Assembly: GCA_030635805.1 (NCBI GenBank)
Contig: DAOVYC010000060.1
Coordinates: 1-5,245 of the forward strand
DNA: 5,245 nt
Direction: 5' to 3'
Origin: a bacterium
GTDB taxonomy: Bacteria > Patescibacteriota > Gracilibacteria > JAUYGZ01 > DAOVYC01
Below the pieces are notes generated by a model. It had not been told where the DNA came from, made no database searches, and was given only the letters and a program-made list of their open reading frames with translations. Of the stretch, positions 1 through 5,171 are shown piece by piece. Both the position numbers and the translations under genes were made by a program. Position 1 is the stretch's first letter. Each line of letters opens with the position of its first letter.

Positions 1-7
1 CAAAGCA

Positions 8-316
8 ATGAGAGAAGTCCGAAAAAAATCACATGAAGCCGTATTTGGAGAGGGAGATGCGCTAAGACCCGCAAAAGTAGTATCAATCCCGGAAAAGAAG
101 AAAAAAAATAGAAAGGAAACTAAAAAAATTAAAAAAGCTCTGGCCAAAAAATTGCTAGAGCAAGTTCAGATCAATAAAATCCTTGCCGAAAAAAATTTAG
201 AAAAAGAAATCACAAAAGAAGAATCTCCCGAAAAAGAAATTTCTAAAGAAGAAGCAGAAGAAGGAGACAGGGCTTCAATCGAGAAAATAAGAGAAGAAAT
301 AAAGAAGGCGACATAG
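8..316 (+). CDS. Lys/Glu-rich protein of unknown function, possibly only the C-terminal part
   Basis: I do not recognise this protein. The reading frame is open to the left edge of the window, so the ATG at 8 may be an internal Met of a longer gene; with only seven bases upstream no ribosome binding site can be judged. From that Met it has 102 residues. Residues 1-28 are mixed and could be the end of a folded domain. Residues 29-50 are very Lys-rich (a KKKK run, then KKIKKALAKKLL), and the rest is Glu/Lys helix-former with two near-identical octamers, EKEITKEE (65-72) and EKEISKEE (75-82). There is no Cys, no signal peptide and no membrane segment. A charged helical tail of a larger cytoplasmic or nucleic-acid-associated protein would fit, but that is inference. 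It ends in TAG, 50 bases before the dGTPase start. Confidence 0.5.
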   Translation: MREVRKKSHEAVFGEGDALRPAKVVSIPEKKKKNRKETKKIKKALAKKLLEQVQINKILAEKNLEKEITKEESPEKEISKEEAEEGDRASIEKIREEIKKAT

Positions 317-336
317 ATATTTTTTCCTAAAACAGA

Positions 337-342
337 TACAAT
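337..342 (+). promoter_or_regulatory. -10-like box (TACAAT) before the dGTPase gene
   Basis: TACAAT differs from the consensus TATAAT at one base. No good -35 is visible 16-18 bases upstream. Transcription would start near 349, giving a leader of about 18 bases to the ATG at 367. The same box followed by similar bases (TACAATAcAT here, TACAATATAT at 1446) precedes the YtxH-like gene, which is the main reason for listing it. Confidence 0.35.
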
Positions 343-366
343 ACATAGTGCTTGTTTAAACACTCT

Positions 367-1440
367 ATGCTTCTTATTGATCTGGAATTACGGAAATCAC
401 AAGACTCCCGTCTTGCTCCTTACGCGCAAAAAAATTCAGATAGTAAAGGTAGACAATACGGAGAAAAGACCGATCCTCTCAGACTCCCCTTTCAGAGGGA
501 TCGAGATCGCATTATTCATGCTAAGGCTTTTCGAAGATTACAAGGAAAAACTCAAGTGTTCCACGCCTCTCATGGAGATCACTTCCGCAGTAGGCTTACC
601 CACACCCTGGAAGTCAGTCAGATCGCGCGCGACATCGCGCGCAACCTTCGCCTTAATGAAGATTTAGCGGAAGCTATCGCCCTCGCTCATGACCTCGGTC
701 ACACTCCCTTTGGTCACGCCGGAGAAGAGGCCTTGAATGAAGTGATGCAAGAATATGGAGAAGGATTTGAGCACAACAAACAATCCAGAAGAGTGGTGGA
801 GATTATCGAACAAAAATATCTGGATTTTCCCGGCCTTAATCTTACTTTCGAAGTTTTGGACGGGCTTATCAAACACCGAACATCTTACGACAAGGGAGAA
901 CTGGGAAAATCATCCCTGGAGGCTCAGGTGGTAAATATCGCTGATTCTATTGCCTACAATGCTCACGATATAGACGACGGCATTCGCGGAAATATCATCA
1001 CTTTAGATCAATGTCGGGAATTAAAAATCTGGAAGAGGATCGAAGAAGAGCTAACAACAATAAGCAAAAATGAGATACTCGAAAGACAAGTTATTCGTAA
1101 TCTGATCAACACCATGGTCAACGATGTACTCAAAAAATCCGACAATAATTTCCAAGAAAAAAAATATGAAGTACAGTTCTCCCGAGGCCTACAATCGGAA
1201 ATTAGTGAACTCCAGGAATTTTTATCCAAAAAATTCTACTTAAGTAAAAAAGTACTGGAAAAATCCAGGCATGGACAAGAAATTATCAAAGAACTATTCG
1301 AAAAATTAATAAAGAATGAACAGACCCTCTCCAAAGAGTTTGATAATAGATTAAAATCAGAACCCAAACATATAGTTGTGCAAGACTATATTGCGGGCAT
1401 GACAGATAAATTCGCGTTAAATCTTGCACAAAAACTCTAA
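367..1440 (+). CDS. dgt: deoxyguanosinetriphosphate triphosphohydrolase-like protein (HD superfamily)
   Basis: This is a cytoplasmic metal-dependent enzyme that, in its family, cleaves dNTPs (classically dGTP) to the deoxynucleoside and triphosphate, trimming the dNTP pool. From the ATG at 367 it has 357 residues, close to the usual length of the dGTPase-like group. The N-terminal family signature PFQRDRDRIIHAKAFRRL is at 41-58. The HD metal site is visible: His79 in RLTHTLEV, His108-Asp109 in ALAHDLGHTPFGHAGEE, and Asp193 in NIADSIAYNAHDIDD. The conserved EHN is at 135-137, and the C-terminal DYIAGMTDKFAL at 340-351. The frame also allows a TTG start at 352 (five residues longer), but that lies almost on the predicted transcription start and nothing in the family requires those residues. 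No clear Shine-Dalgarno precedes either start. The true substrate cannot be read from sequence. Some dNTPases of this superfamily limit phages, but nothing nearby suggests a defence role. Confidence 0.93.
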   Translation: MLLIDLELRKSQDSRLAPYAQKNSDSKGRQYGEKTDPLRLPFQRDRDRIIHAKAFRRLQGKTQVFHASHGDHFRSRLTHTLEVSQIARDIARNLRLNEDLAEAIALAHDLGHTPFGHAGEEALNEVMQEYGEGFEHNKQSRRVVEIIEQKYLDFPGLNLTFEVLDGLIKHRTSYDKGELGKSSLEAQVVNIADSIAYNAHDIDDGIRGNIITLDQCRELKIWKRIEEELTTISKNEILERQVIRNLINTMVNDVLKKSDNNFQEKKYEVQFSRGLQSEISELQEFLSKKFYLSKKVLEKSRHGQEIIKELFEKLIKNEQTLSKEFDNRLKSEPKHIVVQDYIAGMTDKFALNLAQKL

Positions 1441-1451
1441 CTATGTACAAT
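1424..1451 (+). promoter_or_regulatory. Putative promoter of the YtxH-like / peptidoglycan-binding gene pair
   Basis: TTGCAC (1424-1429) and TACAAT (1446-1451) are separated by 16 bases; the -10 matches consensus at 5 of 6, the -35 at 3 of 6. The -35 lies inside the last codons of the dGTPase gene. The predicted start, near 1458, gives a leader of about 25 bases to the ATG at 1483. It also argues against the in-frame GTG at 1456, which would be at or upstream of the transcript start. Confidence 0.4.
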
Positions 1452-1482
1452 ATATGTGTTCATCACTTTAAAACAAAAATTT

Positions 1483-1752
1483 ATGTTTTTCAGAAGAAAG
1501 AAAAAATCGGACATCAGCCTTAAGAAGGGTGCCAAAAAATTTGATAAACTCATGACCGGAGTGATTATTGGTGGTGCCGTTGGATCTGTTCTTGGTGCCA
1601 CACTTTCAGACAAGAATAAACGTGAAAAAATAAGCGAAAAAGGAAGGGAGTTCGTAAAAAATCAGGCAGAAAATCTAAAAGAATGTATCCAAAAACAAGA
1701 ACAGAATAAAAAAAGTATTTTCAGTAAGATTATAAACATCTTTAGAAAATAA
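1483..1752 (+). CDS. YtxH-like small membrane protein
   Basis: An 89-residue protein with the layout of the YtxH (DUF/gas-vesicle-like stress protein) group: a short basic N-terminus (RRKKK at 4-8), one Gly-rich hydrophobic segment at about 23-42 (LMTGVIIGGAVGSVLGATLS, glycine-zipper-like), then a charged helical tail of about 45 residues ending in a hydrophobic/basic IFSKIINIFRK. The N-terminus should be cytoplasmic by the positive-inside rule if the segment spans the membrane. The family has no established biochemical role; members are often linked to envelope stress. The ATG at 1483 is preferred over the in-frame GTG at 1456 because of the promoter position. No Shine-Dalgarno is evident; the leader is A/T-rich. 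The stop is 2 bases before the next gene, so the two are almost certainly co-transcribed, suggesting a shared envelope function. Confidence 0.75.
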   Translation: MFFRRKKKSDISLKKGAKKFDKLMTGVIIGGAVGSVLGATLSDKNKREKISEKGREFVKNQAENLKECIQKQEQNKKSIFSKIINIFRK

Positions 1753-1754
1753 AG

Positions 1755-2552
1755 ATGATCAAAAAAAATCTCATTATTGGATATGTTGCTGTGATTATTA
1801 TAATCACGTTGCACATCACCAACTCCCCGGCAGTTCTTTCCACAAATAGCTGGCAGGTTACGCATACCCAAAGTTTTGAGACCTATGCAAATTCGAATGA
1901 AGAAACCACGGAAAATATCCTTAAAATTGTTGGAAATGATGAAAACATACCGGAAGAATGCCAAAGAAGAAGTTTTGGAATCATCTGTAGTCAAGAGACA
2001 AAAATCAAGGTTGATGTGGAAAACATCTGGACAATTACAGAGGCAGCTTCTATCCATTCTCCGGTTCTGGCTCCCGAAGAATTCGCCACAAGTTATCCGG
2101 GCATTCAGGAAACAAATACTCTAACAAATGAATCAAGTGAAGAAGATAAACTGGTTGCCCAAAGAATTCTGTATGAAAGAGGATTATTATCCGTTCCTCC
2201 AACGGGATTCCTTGGTCACCTTACCAAAATAGGAATAACTTACTTGCAAGATATCAAACAGATCTATGATGAACCCGATCACATAGGTCCAAAAACCATC
2301 AATGAATTAAATGCTCTCAAGGAAAGAATGGAAGAAGAAAACTATATAGAAAAAAATCCTCTTCCTTCACTTAACCCAATTAATCTCTCTCCCGTTCTTC
2401 AGAGCGTTTATCAGAACCATGCTTCAAAAATAAATCTCATTCAAAATAATCCCGGCTTCTACGAAACGACCCAGATGCAAAATTCTGTGGATAGCACCCC
2501 TGTTCCTTTCATTAACTACTCCGGAGAAATTAAAATCCTTTCCCAAGAATAG
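1755..2552 (+). CDS. Secreted or membrane-anchored protein with peptidoglycan-binding domain
   Basis: A 265-residue protein. Residues 5-22 form a hydrophobic segment after MIKK, acting as a signal peptide (possible cleavage after Ala26, S-P-A) or an N-terminal anchor. Residues 27-128 are Ser/Thr/Glu-rich and unrecognised; they contain the only two Cys, 69 and 78, which could form a disulfide outside the cell. Residues about 130-187 match the PG_binding_1 fold: VAQRILYERGLL at 134-145, then PTGFLGHLT (149-157), Gln165, and the closing IGPKT (177-181). This domain usually binds cell-wall glycan or peptide. Residues 190-265 are Pro/Asn-rich and look extended. No catalytic domain is visible, so a wall-binding or scaffold role is inferred. 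It sits 2 bases after the YtxH-like gene with only AAAG-type purines as a ribosome site. It is convergent with the SLH/propeller gene, which also carries a PG_binding_1 domain. Confidence 0.8.
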   Translation: MIKKNLIIGYVAVIIIITLHITNSPAVLSTNSWQVTHTQSFETYANSNEETTENILKIVGNDENIPEECQRRSFGIICSQETKIKVDVENIWTITEAASIHSPVLAPEEFATSYPGIQETNTLTNESSEEDKLVAQRILYERGLLSVPPTGFLGHLTKIGITYLQDIKQIYDEPDHIGPKTINELNALKERMEEENYIEKNPLPSLNPINLSPVLQSVYQNHASKINLIQNNPGFYETTQMQNSVDSTPVPFINYSGEIKILSQE

Positions 2553-2566
2553 CGAGCAAAGCGTTC

Positions 2567-2611
2567 CGAAGCGAAGTAAACCTGAACTCGCTGAAGGTTC
2601 ACGAAGCGAAG
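2567..2611. repeat. 10-bp direct repeat CGAAGCGAAG, two copies
   Basis: CGAAGCGAAG occurs at 2567-2576 and 2602-2611, exactly 35 bases apart. Between them TGAAC (2583-2587) and GTTCA (2597-2601) form a small hairpin. The preceding bases, from immediately after the TAG stop at 2552, are also GCGA/AAGCG-rich. The composition differs clearly from the neighbouring A/T-rich coding DNA. No function can be assigned. Confidence 0.6.
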
Positions 2612-2620
2612 GATGCCGCA

Positions 2621-2673
2621 GAGAAATTTATATTGGAGCCAAAGGATGAACTATCAAGCAATATTAATTTCTC
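2621..2673. repeat. 15-bp inverted repeat with 23-base spacer
   Basis: GAGAAATTTATATTG (2621-2635) and CAATATTAATTTCTC (2659-2673) are inverted copies with a single mismatch at the ninth base. The arms are A/T-rich and no T-run follows on either strand, so it is a poor intrinsic terminator. It could be a protein-binding site, an RNA hairpin in the 3' UTR of the peptidoglycan-binding gene, or the ends of a tiny element. A GGAGGT immediately to its right (2674-2679) is not followed by a usable reading frame. Confidence 0.6.
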
Positions 2674-2715
2674 GGAGGTAAGCTTTGCCCTATTGAAAGA
2701 AGAGTAAACTACCCC

Positions 2716-2744
2716 CAGCTCACCGCTTACCGCTTATAAGCTTA
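2716..2744 (-). repeat. Tandem heptamer array, unit TAAGCNG (copy 1)
   Basis: Read on the minus strand from 2744, the units are TAAGCTTA (one base long), TAAGCGG, TAAGCGG and TGAGCTG, contiguous and in phase. The first unit includes the palindrome GCTTATAAGC. The array lies 13 bases beyond the 3' end of the large hairpin of the candidate RNA. The same unit recurs at 5172-5192, directly after another minus-strand transcription unit. Confidence 0.6.
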
Positions 2745-2749
2745 TTATT

Positions 2750-2951
2750 TATCGAAAGGGCTTGGCTGCTTATTAGTGTCTGAAAAGAACAAACATCAAC
2801 AAGCAACCAAGCCCGATACTGTGCGGATAAACACTTAAACAAACTAGGTATTTATCCGCTATTGGTATGCCTCCGTAAAGAAACATCCCTATTTATTTTT
2901 GTTTTTAAAAGAACCAAGATCGAAATTCACAAACAATCATGAATAACGATC
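2750..2951 (-). ncRNA. Candidate structured non-coding RNA, three hairpins, family unknown
   Basis: Predicted minus-strand RNA of about 200 bases. Hairpin 1 (2918-2951) has 5 bp, a symmetric 2x2 U-U internal loop, 6 bp including one G-U, and an 8-base loop. Hairpin 2 (2823-2859) has 14 positions with one G-U and one C-A mismatch, and a 9-base loop. Hairpin 3 (2758-2814) has 25 positions with 20 Watson-Crick pairs, four G-U and one A-C, and a 7-base loop (TTCTTTT). Over all three, non-Watson-Crick positions in the stems are six G-U and two mismatches on the minus strand, against two and six on the plus strand, which favours minus-strand RNA. GUUUGU occurs at the apex of each hairpin (plus-strand ACAAAC at 2929, 2839 and 2789). 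An extended -10 box sits five bases upstream of hairpin 1. The hallmarks of SRP RNA, RNase P RNA, tmRNA and tRNA are absent, and 6S RNA's single long stem does not fit. It could instead be 3' UTR structure of the SLH/propeller gene. Confidence 0.4.
2755..2814 (-). terminator. Possible intrinsic terminator: 25-bp hairpin followed by TTT
   Basis: Hairpin 3 of the candidate RNA has a G/C-rich base (GGGCTTGG pairing with CCAAGCCC) and on the minus strand is followed by TTTCGATAAATAAT, a weak T-tract. It could end the candidate RNA, or read-through from the SLH/propeller gene whose stop lies about 240 bases upstream on that strand. No T-tract follows it on the plus strand, so it is not a good terminator for the peptidoglycan-binding gene. 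Confidence 0.35.
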
Positions 2952-2956
2952 GAGTT

Positions 2957-2965
2957 ATTATACCA
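2957..2965 (-). promoter_or_regulatory. Extended -10 promoter element (TGGTATAAT)
   Basis: On the minus strand a perfect TATAAT (2962 to 2957) is preceded by TGG, giving the TGn-TATAAT extended -10. A -35 at 17-bp spacing is poor (TTTCAA, 3 of 6), which extended -10 promoters tolerate. The expected start, five to seven bases downstream, falls at about 2951-2949, the first bases of hairpin 1. In A/T-rich intergenic DNA a chance match is possible; its placement relative to the hairpin is the supporting point. Confidence 0.45.
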
Positions 2966-2997
2966 AATCTAGAGAAATATTGAAAGACAAAAACAAT

Positions 2998-3060
2998 GTA
3001 ATTCGTAATTTTGAGTCCATTGTGACGAAATCCGCCTTTGGAGGACGTAATTCCTAATTC
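2998..3060 (-). repeat. GAATTAC heptamer pairs flanking a small hairpin
   Basis: On the minus strand GAATTAG and GAATTAC (3060-3047) are tandem heptamers. A second pair, AAATTAC and GAATTAC, lies at 3011-2998. The TAG stop of the SLH/propeller gene is the last three bases of the first unit. Between the pairs, TCCGCC (3031-3036) and GGAGGA (3040-3045) form a stem with a TTT loop and one mismatch. On the minus strand it is followed by TTTCGT, so a weak terminator is possible. Confidence 0.5.
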
Positions 3061-5087
3061 TCTCCCCCTAATGCCTCCAGCACCTTCCTCGCCTGCGAAA
3101 GTACCTTTGCCATTTGCGCTCGAGTCAGCTTTCCGTCAGGATCAAAAAACCATTCCTCACTATCAATATTTCCCGTAGAAACTCTCTCACTGATCATTTT
3201 ACTTCGGGTCGCCCCACCGGCGGCCCCCAGCCCGGACGTAAACTGACCATTCGTAAATTTAGGAAGAATACCTCGCGCCACCTGATAATCCGCTACCGCA
3301 TCTGTTGTTACTCCATCGAAAATACTATTAATTGCTCTGTACTCGGGATAAAATCCTAAGCTTTTAAGGATTTTTTGAAGACTTTCCACGTCTTTACCGC
3401 TACTCCCCGGCTTCAAAAACCTTGGAAGACTATAAATATCTCGCGCTATGGCTGTAGAAGAAGTTGCCCTATTGTAACCCTTGGCAATACCATAAATATC
3501 GGCGGTTTCCACCCAGGCTTTATCCCCCGCCCCCACATCCGAAAATCTCGGCTCATCGTGCTCAGTGAGCTTCACGTCAAAAGCCTTTAATATCCATTTA
3601 ACCGCCTCCAGTCTTGTAACTTGTTCACCAAGACCAAATACCTTGTCTTTTTCAAGCACCCCTTCCTCAGACAAAGCATAAATATATTTATTAGCCCAAT
3701 GCTCTTCGGGTACATCGATAAACGGAGCCAGCTTCGCTCCAAATTGATCCGGATTCATATTAGCCGCTATCGCCACCATCTTGGCCAACTCTTCTCTCGT
3801 CACATTTCTCAACGGAAAAAACTTCTCATTCTCCTTAAAAATATCATCCTCATGCAATTCAAAAACATAATCCGCAGCCCAGGATTCGGTATCTTTCAAG
3901 TCTTCAAAAATACCCTTTCTCGTCGCCCATACTTCCGCCTCCCTTCTCCTTTCTTCCCTTTCTTCCTCCATCTGTTTTTGTTCCTCCAGATTGATCTCGA
4001 GTTGTTCTTGTTCTGCAGTTAAGGTGAAATCTGCGTCATTTACTCCTTCTCGGGTAATTGTAATCCACTTATTATTTTTCAACCGCGCCGCCCCCATTCT
4101 GGTACCAACCCAAAGACCATTGCCGTCAGCCACAACCGTATTTACATAATTATCAATAAGCCCGTTACGAGTTGTATAAACAAAAAATGCTCCACTTCTA
4201 TAAGACACTAATCCTGACCTGGTTCCTATCCACAAAGTATCATCGGAAGTTACTGCCAAACTTGTGACATAATCACTGGGTAAAACAGAAGTGCCCGCAA
4301 AATGCTCCCATATGTTCCTGTCCAATAGACGCCTGAAAATACCCCTATCTGTAGCAAAATAAATCCATCCTCCGGCTTCTGCAATATCATTCAATCGGAA
4401 TTGTATATTATCGGCAACGGAATAAATTTCCCAATTAAGTTTTTTAATGGTTTTTTCTTTATCAAGACGATAAATCACATCAGCTCCAAGCCACATATTT
4501 TCTTTTGAATCAATAAAAAAACTGGTTATGAGTGAAGAAGGAATTTGTTCCTTTTCATACCTGTATGTTCTCCACTGATCCCGTGTATCAAATCTATTTA
4601 AATCCCTATTAGTCGCCATCCACACGTTCCCATCCTTGTCGGTAAACATATCGTGAACAAAAATATTTTCAAAAGATGTCCCGCTCACCTCTTCTATTTT
4701 TTTATCCTGAATTTTGGAGATACCACCGGCTCTCCCCACCCAAACGGTATCATATTCGGAATTACCAATCCCGATAACCTGTGAAAGATTTCGATCCTCA
4801 AGCAGGTAATGCTCAAAGTGCATATCAATAAGATTCAAGCGTGATACTCCCGCATGAGTGCCAAAAAAAACATAGTTATCTTTCACGCCAATAGAGAGAA
4901 TATTGTTTTCAATCACCACATTCTCCATTTTTCGTGTCTTGAGTTCCATATTTAATTCACCTCCATGTTTCCCCATATTATTTGTCCCAAAAAAGAAAAC
5001 TTTCTGATTCTGGTCAACAGCATACGCAACCTGCGTAAAGCCAATTAAAAAAACAATAGATAAGGCAATGAGACTTTTTGTTCGCAT
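3054..5087 (-). CDS. Secreted surface protein: beta-propeller, coiled coil, SLH repeats with inserted peptidoglycan-binding domain
   Basis: A 677-residue exported protein. Residues 1-23 are a signal peptide (MRTK, hydrophobic core, cleavage after A-Y-A). The motif of type VWVGT recurs at about 30, 73, 115, 155, 198, 242, 285 and 325, spacing 40-44 residues: a seven- or eight-bladed propeller like the Reg_prop repeats that form sensor domains of hybrid histidine kinases. No kinase follows. Residues about 358-388 are a Glu/Arg-rich coiled coil. SLH repeats start at Phe394 (Trp403, TREE at 430) and Phe456 (Trp464, TRLE at 491). A third begins at Phe515 (FSDVGAGDKAW) and seems to resume at 647 (FFDPDGKLTRAQMAKVL). 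Between them, at about 557-632, is a PG_binding_1-like domain (LKPGSSGKDVESLQ, then FDG at 590 and YQ at 601). SLH and PG_binding_1 domains anchor proteins to the wall, so the propeller is probably displayed outside; its ligand is unknown. It has its own promoter and a Shine-Dalgarno-like AAGAAG, and ends in TAG. Confidence 0.88.
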   Translation of the reverse strand: MRTKSLIALSIVFLIGFTQVAYAVDQNQKVFFFGTNNMGKHGGELNMELKTRKMENVVIENNILSIGVKDNYVFFGTHAGVSRLNLIDMHFEHYLLEDRNLSQVIGIGNSEYDTVWVGRAGGISKIQDKKIEEVSGTSFENIFVHDMFTDKDGNVWMATNRDLNRFDTRDQWRTYRYEKEQIPSSLITSFFIDSKENMWLGADVIYRLDKEKTIKKLNWEIYSVADNIQFRLNDIAEAGGWIYFATDRGIFRRLLDRNIWEHFAGTSVLPSDYVTSLAVTSDDTLWIGTRSGLVSYRSGAFFVYTTRNGLIDNYVNTVVADGNGLWVGTRMGAARLKNNKWITITREGVNDADFTLTAEQEQLEINLEEQKQMEEEREERRREAEVWATRKGIFEDLKDTESWAADYVFELHEDDIFKENEKFFPLRNVTREELAKMVAIAANMNPDQFGAKLAPFIDVPEEHWANKYIYALSEEGVLEKDKVFGLGEQVTRLEAVKWILKAFDVKLTEHDEPRFSDVGAGDKAWVETADIYGIAKGYNRATSSTAIARDIYSLPRFLKPGSSGKDVESLQKILKSLGFYPEYRAINSIFDGVTTDAVADYQVARGILPKFTNGQFTSGLGAAGGATRSKMISERVSTGNIDSEEWFFDPDGKLTRAQMAKVLSQARKVLEALGGEN

Positions 5088-5092
5088 GTAAA

Positions 5093-5098
5093 CTTCTT
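5093..5098 (-). promoter_or_regulatory. Ribosome binding site of the SLH/propeller gene (AAGAAG)
   Basis: AAGAAG lies five bases before the ATG at 5087 on the minus strand. It is a partial match to AAGGAGG, but the clearest Shine-Dalgarno-like site of the complete genes here; the plus-strand genes show only loose purine runs. It supports the ATG at 5087, which also gives a textbook signal peptide. Confidence 0.45.
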
Positions 5099-5116
5099 AT
5101 AAAATAAACATAATAG

Positions 5117-5145
5117 ATACTATGAAAAGTAAAGCTCTATGTCAA
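5117..5145 (-). promoter_or_regulatory. Sigma-70-type promoter of the SLH/propeller gene
   Basis: On the minus strand a perfect -35 TTGACA (5145-5140), a 17-base spacer and a -10 of TAGTAT (5122-5117, 4 of 6 to consensus). The predicted start near 5111 gives a leader of about 23 bases to the ATG. This is the best promoter in the window and makes the gene independent of the ferredoxin-like gene upstream on the same strand. Confidence 0.65.
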
Positions 5146-5171
5146 AACATTACCTAAATAATAAAGACTTC

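Larger units (their letters stand above)
2553..3053. other. 501-base structured intergenic region between convergent genes
   Basis: No convincing coding region is seen on either strand. From left to right it holds a GCGAAG-type direct repeat, a 15-bp inverted repeat, a TAAGCNG heptamer array, two strong hairpins, an A/T-rich stretch, a third hairpin next to an extended -10 box on the minus strand, and a pair of GAATTAC heptamer repeats around a small hairpin. These are listed separately. No classical terminator with a long T-run follows the peptidoglycan-binding gene on the plus strand. Confidence 0.8.

Noticed and set aside
318..326. T-run TTTTTT after the first gene, as a possible terminator.
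   Set aside because: No stem of useful length precedes it.
352..1440. The dGTPase as part of an anti-phage defence island.
   Set aside because: Neighbours are envelope and housekeeping-type genes with no defence, phage or mobile-element genes.
1662..2057. A 131-codon open frame on the minus strand.
   Set aside because: It lies antisense across the YtxH-like and peptidoglycan-binding genes, both of which have recognisable domains; no promoter or domain supports it.
2758..2859. The two hairpins as an integron attC site or insertion-sequence ends.
   Set aside because: The attC core sites (RYYYAAC / GTTRRRY) are not placed correctly, there is no integrase or transposase, and no target-site duplication is visible.
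2773..2886. A 37-codon minus-strand reading frame, starting ATG at 2886, hydrophobic (MFLYGGIPIADKYLV...), reminiscent of a small toxin-like peptide.
   Set aside because: AGGG abuts the ATG with no spacing, the frame runs through two strong RNA hairpins and ends inside the third, and its length is within chance expectation.
2750..2951. The candidate RNA as SRP RNA, tmRNA, RNase P RNA or 6S RNA.
   Set aside because: The SRP GGAAGG/AGCAGCC core, a tRNA-like 3' end, the RNase P GAGGAAAGTCC element and a single long bulged stem are all missing. AAGCAACCAAGCCC only superficially resembles the SRP core.
3621..4022. A 133-codon open frame on the plus strand.
   Set aside because: It is the antisense shadow of the coiled-coil and SLH part of the surface protein; its Phe/Arg/Leu-rich composition is the complement of Glu/Lys codons.
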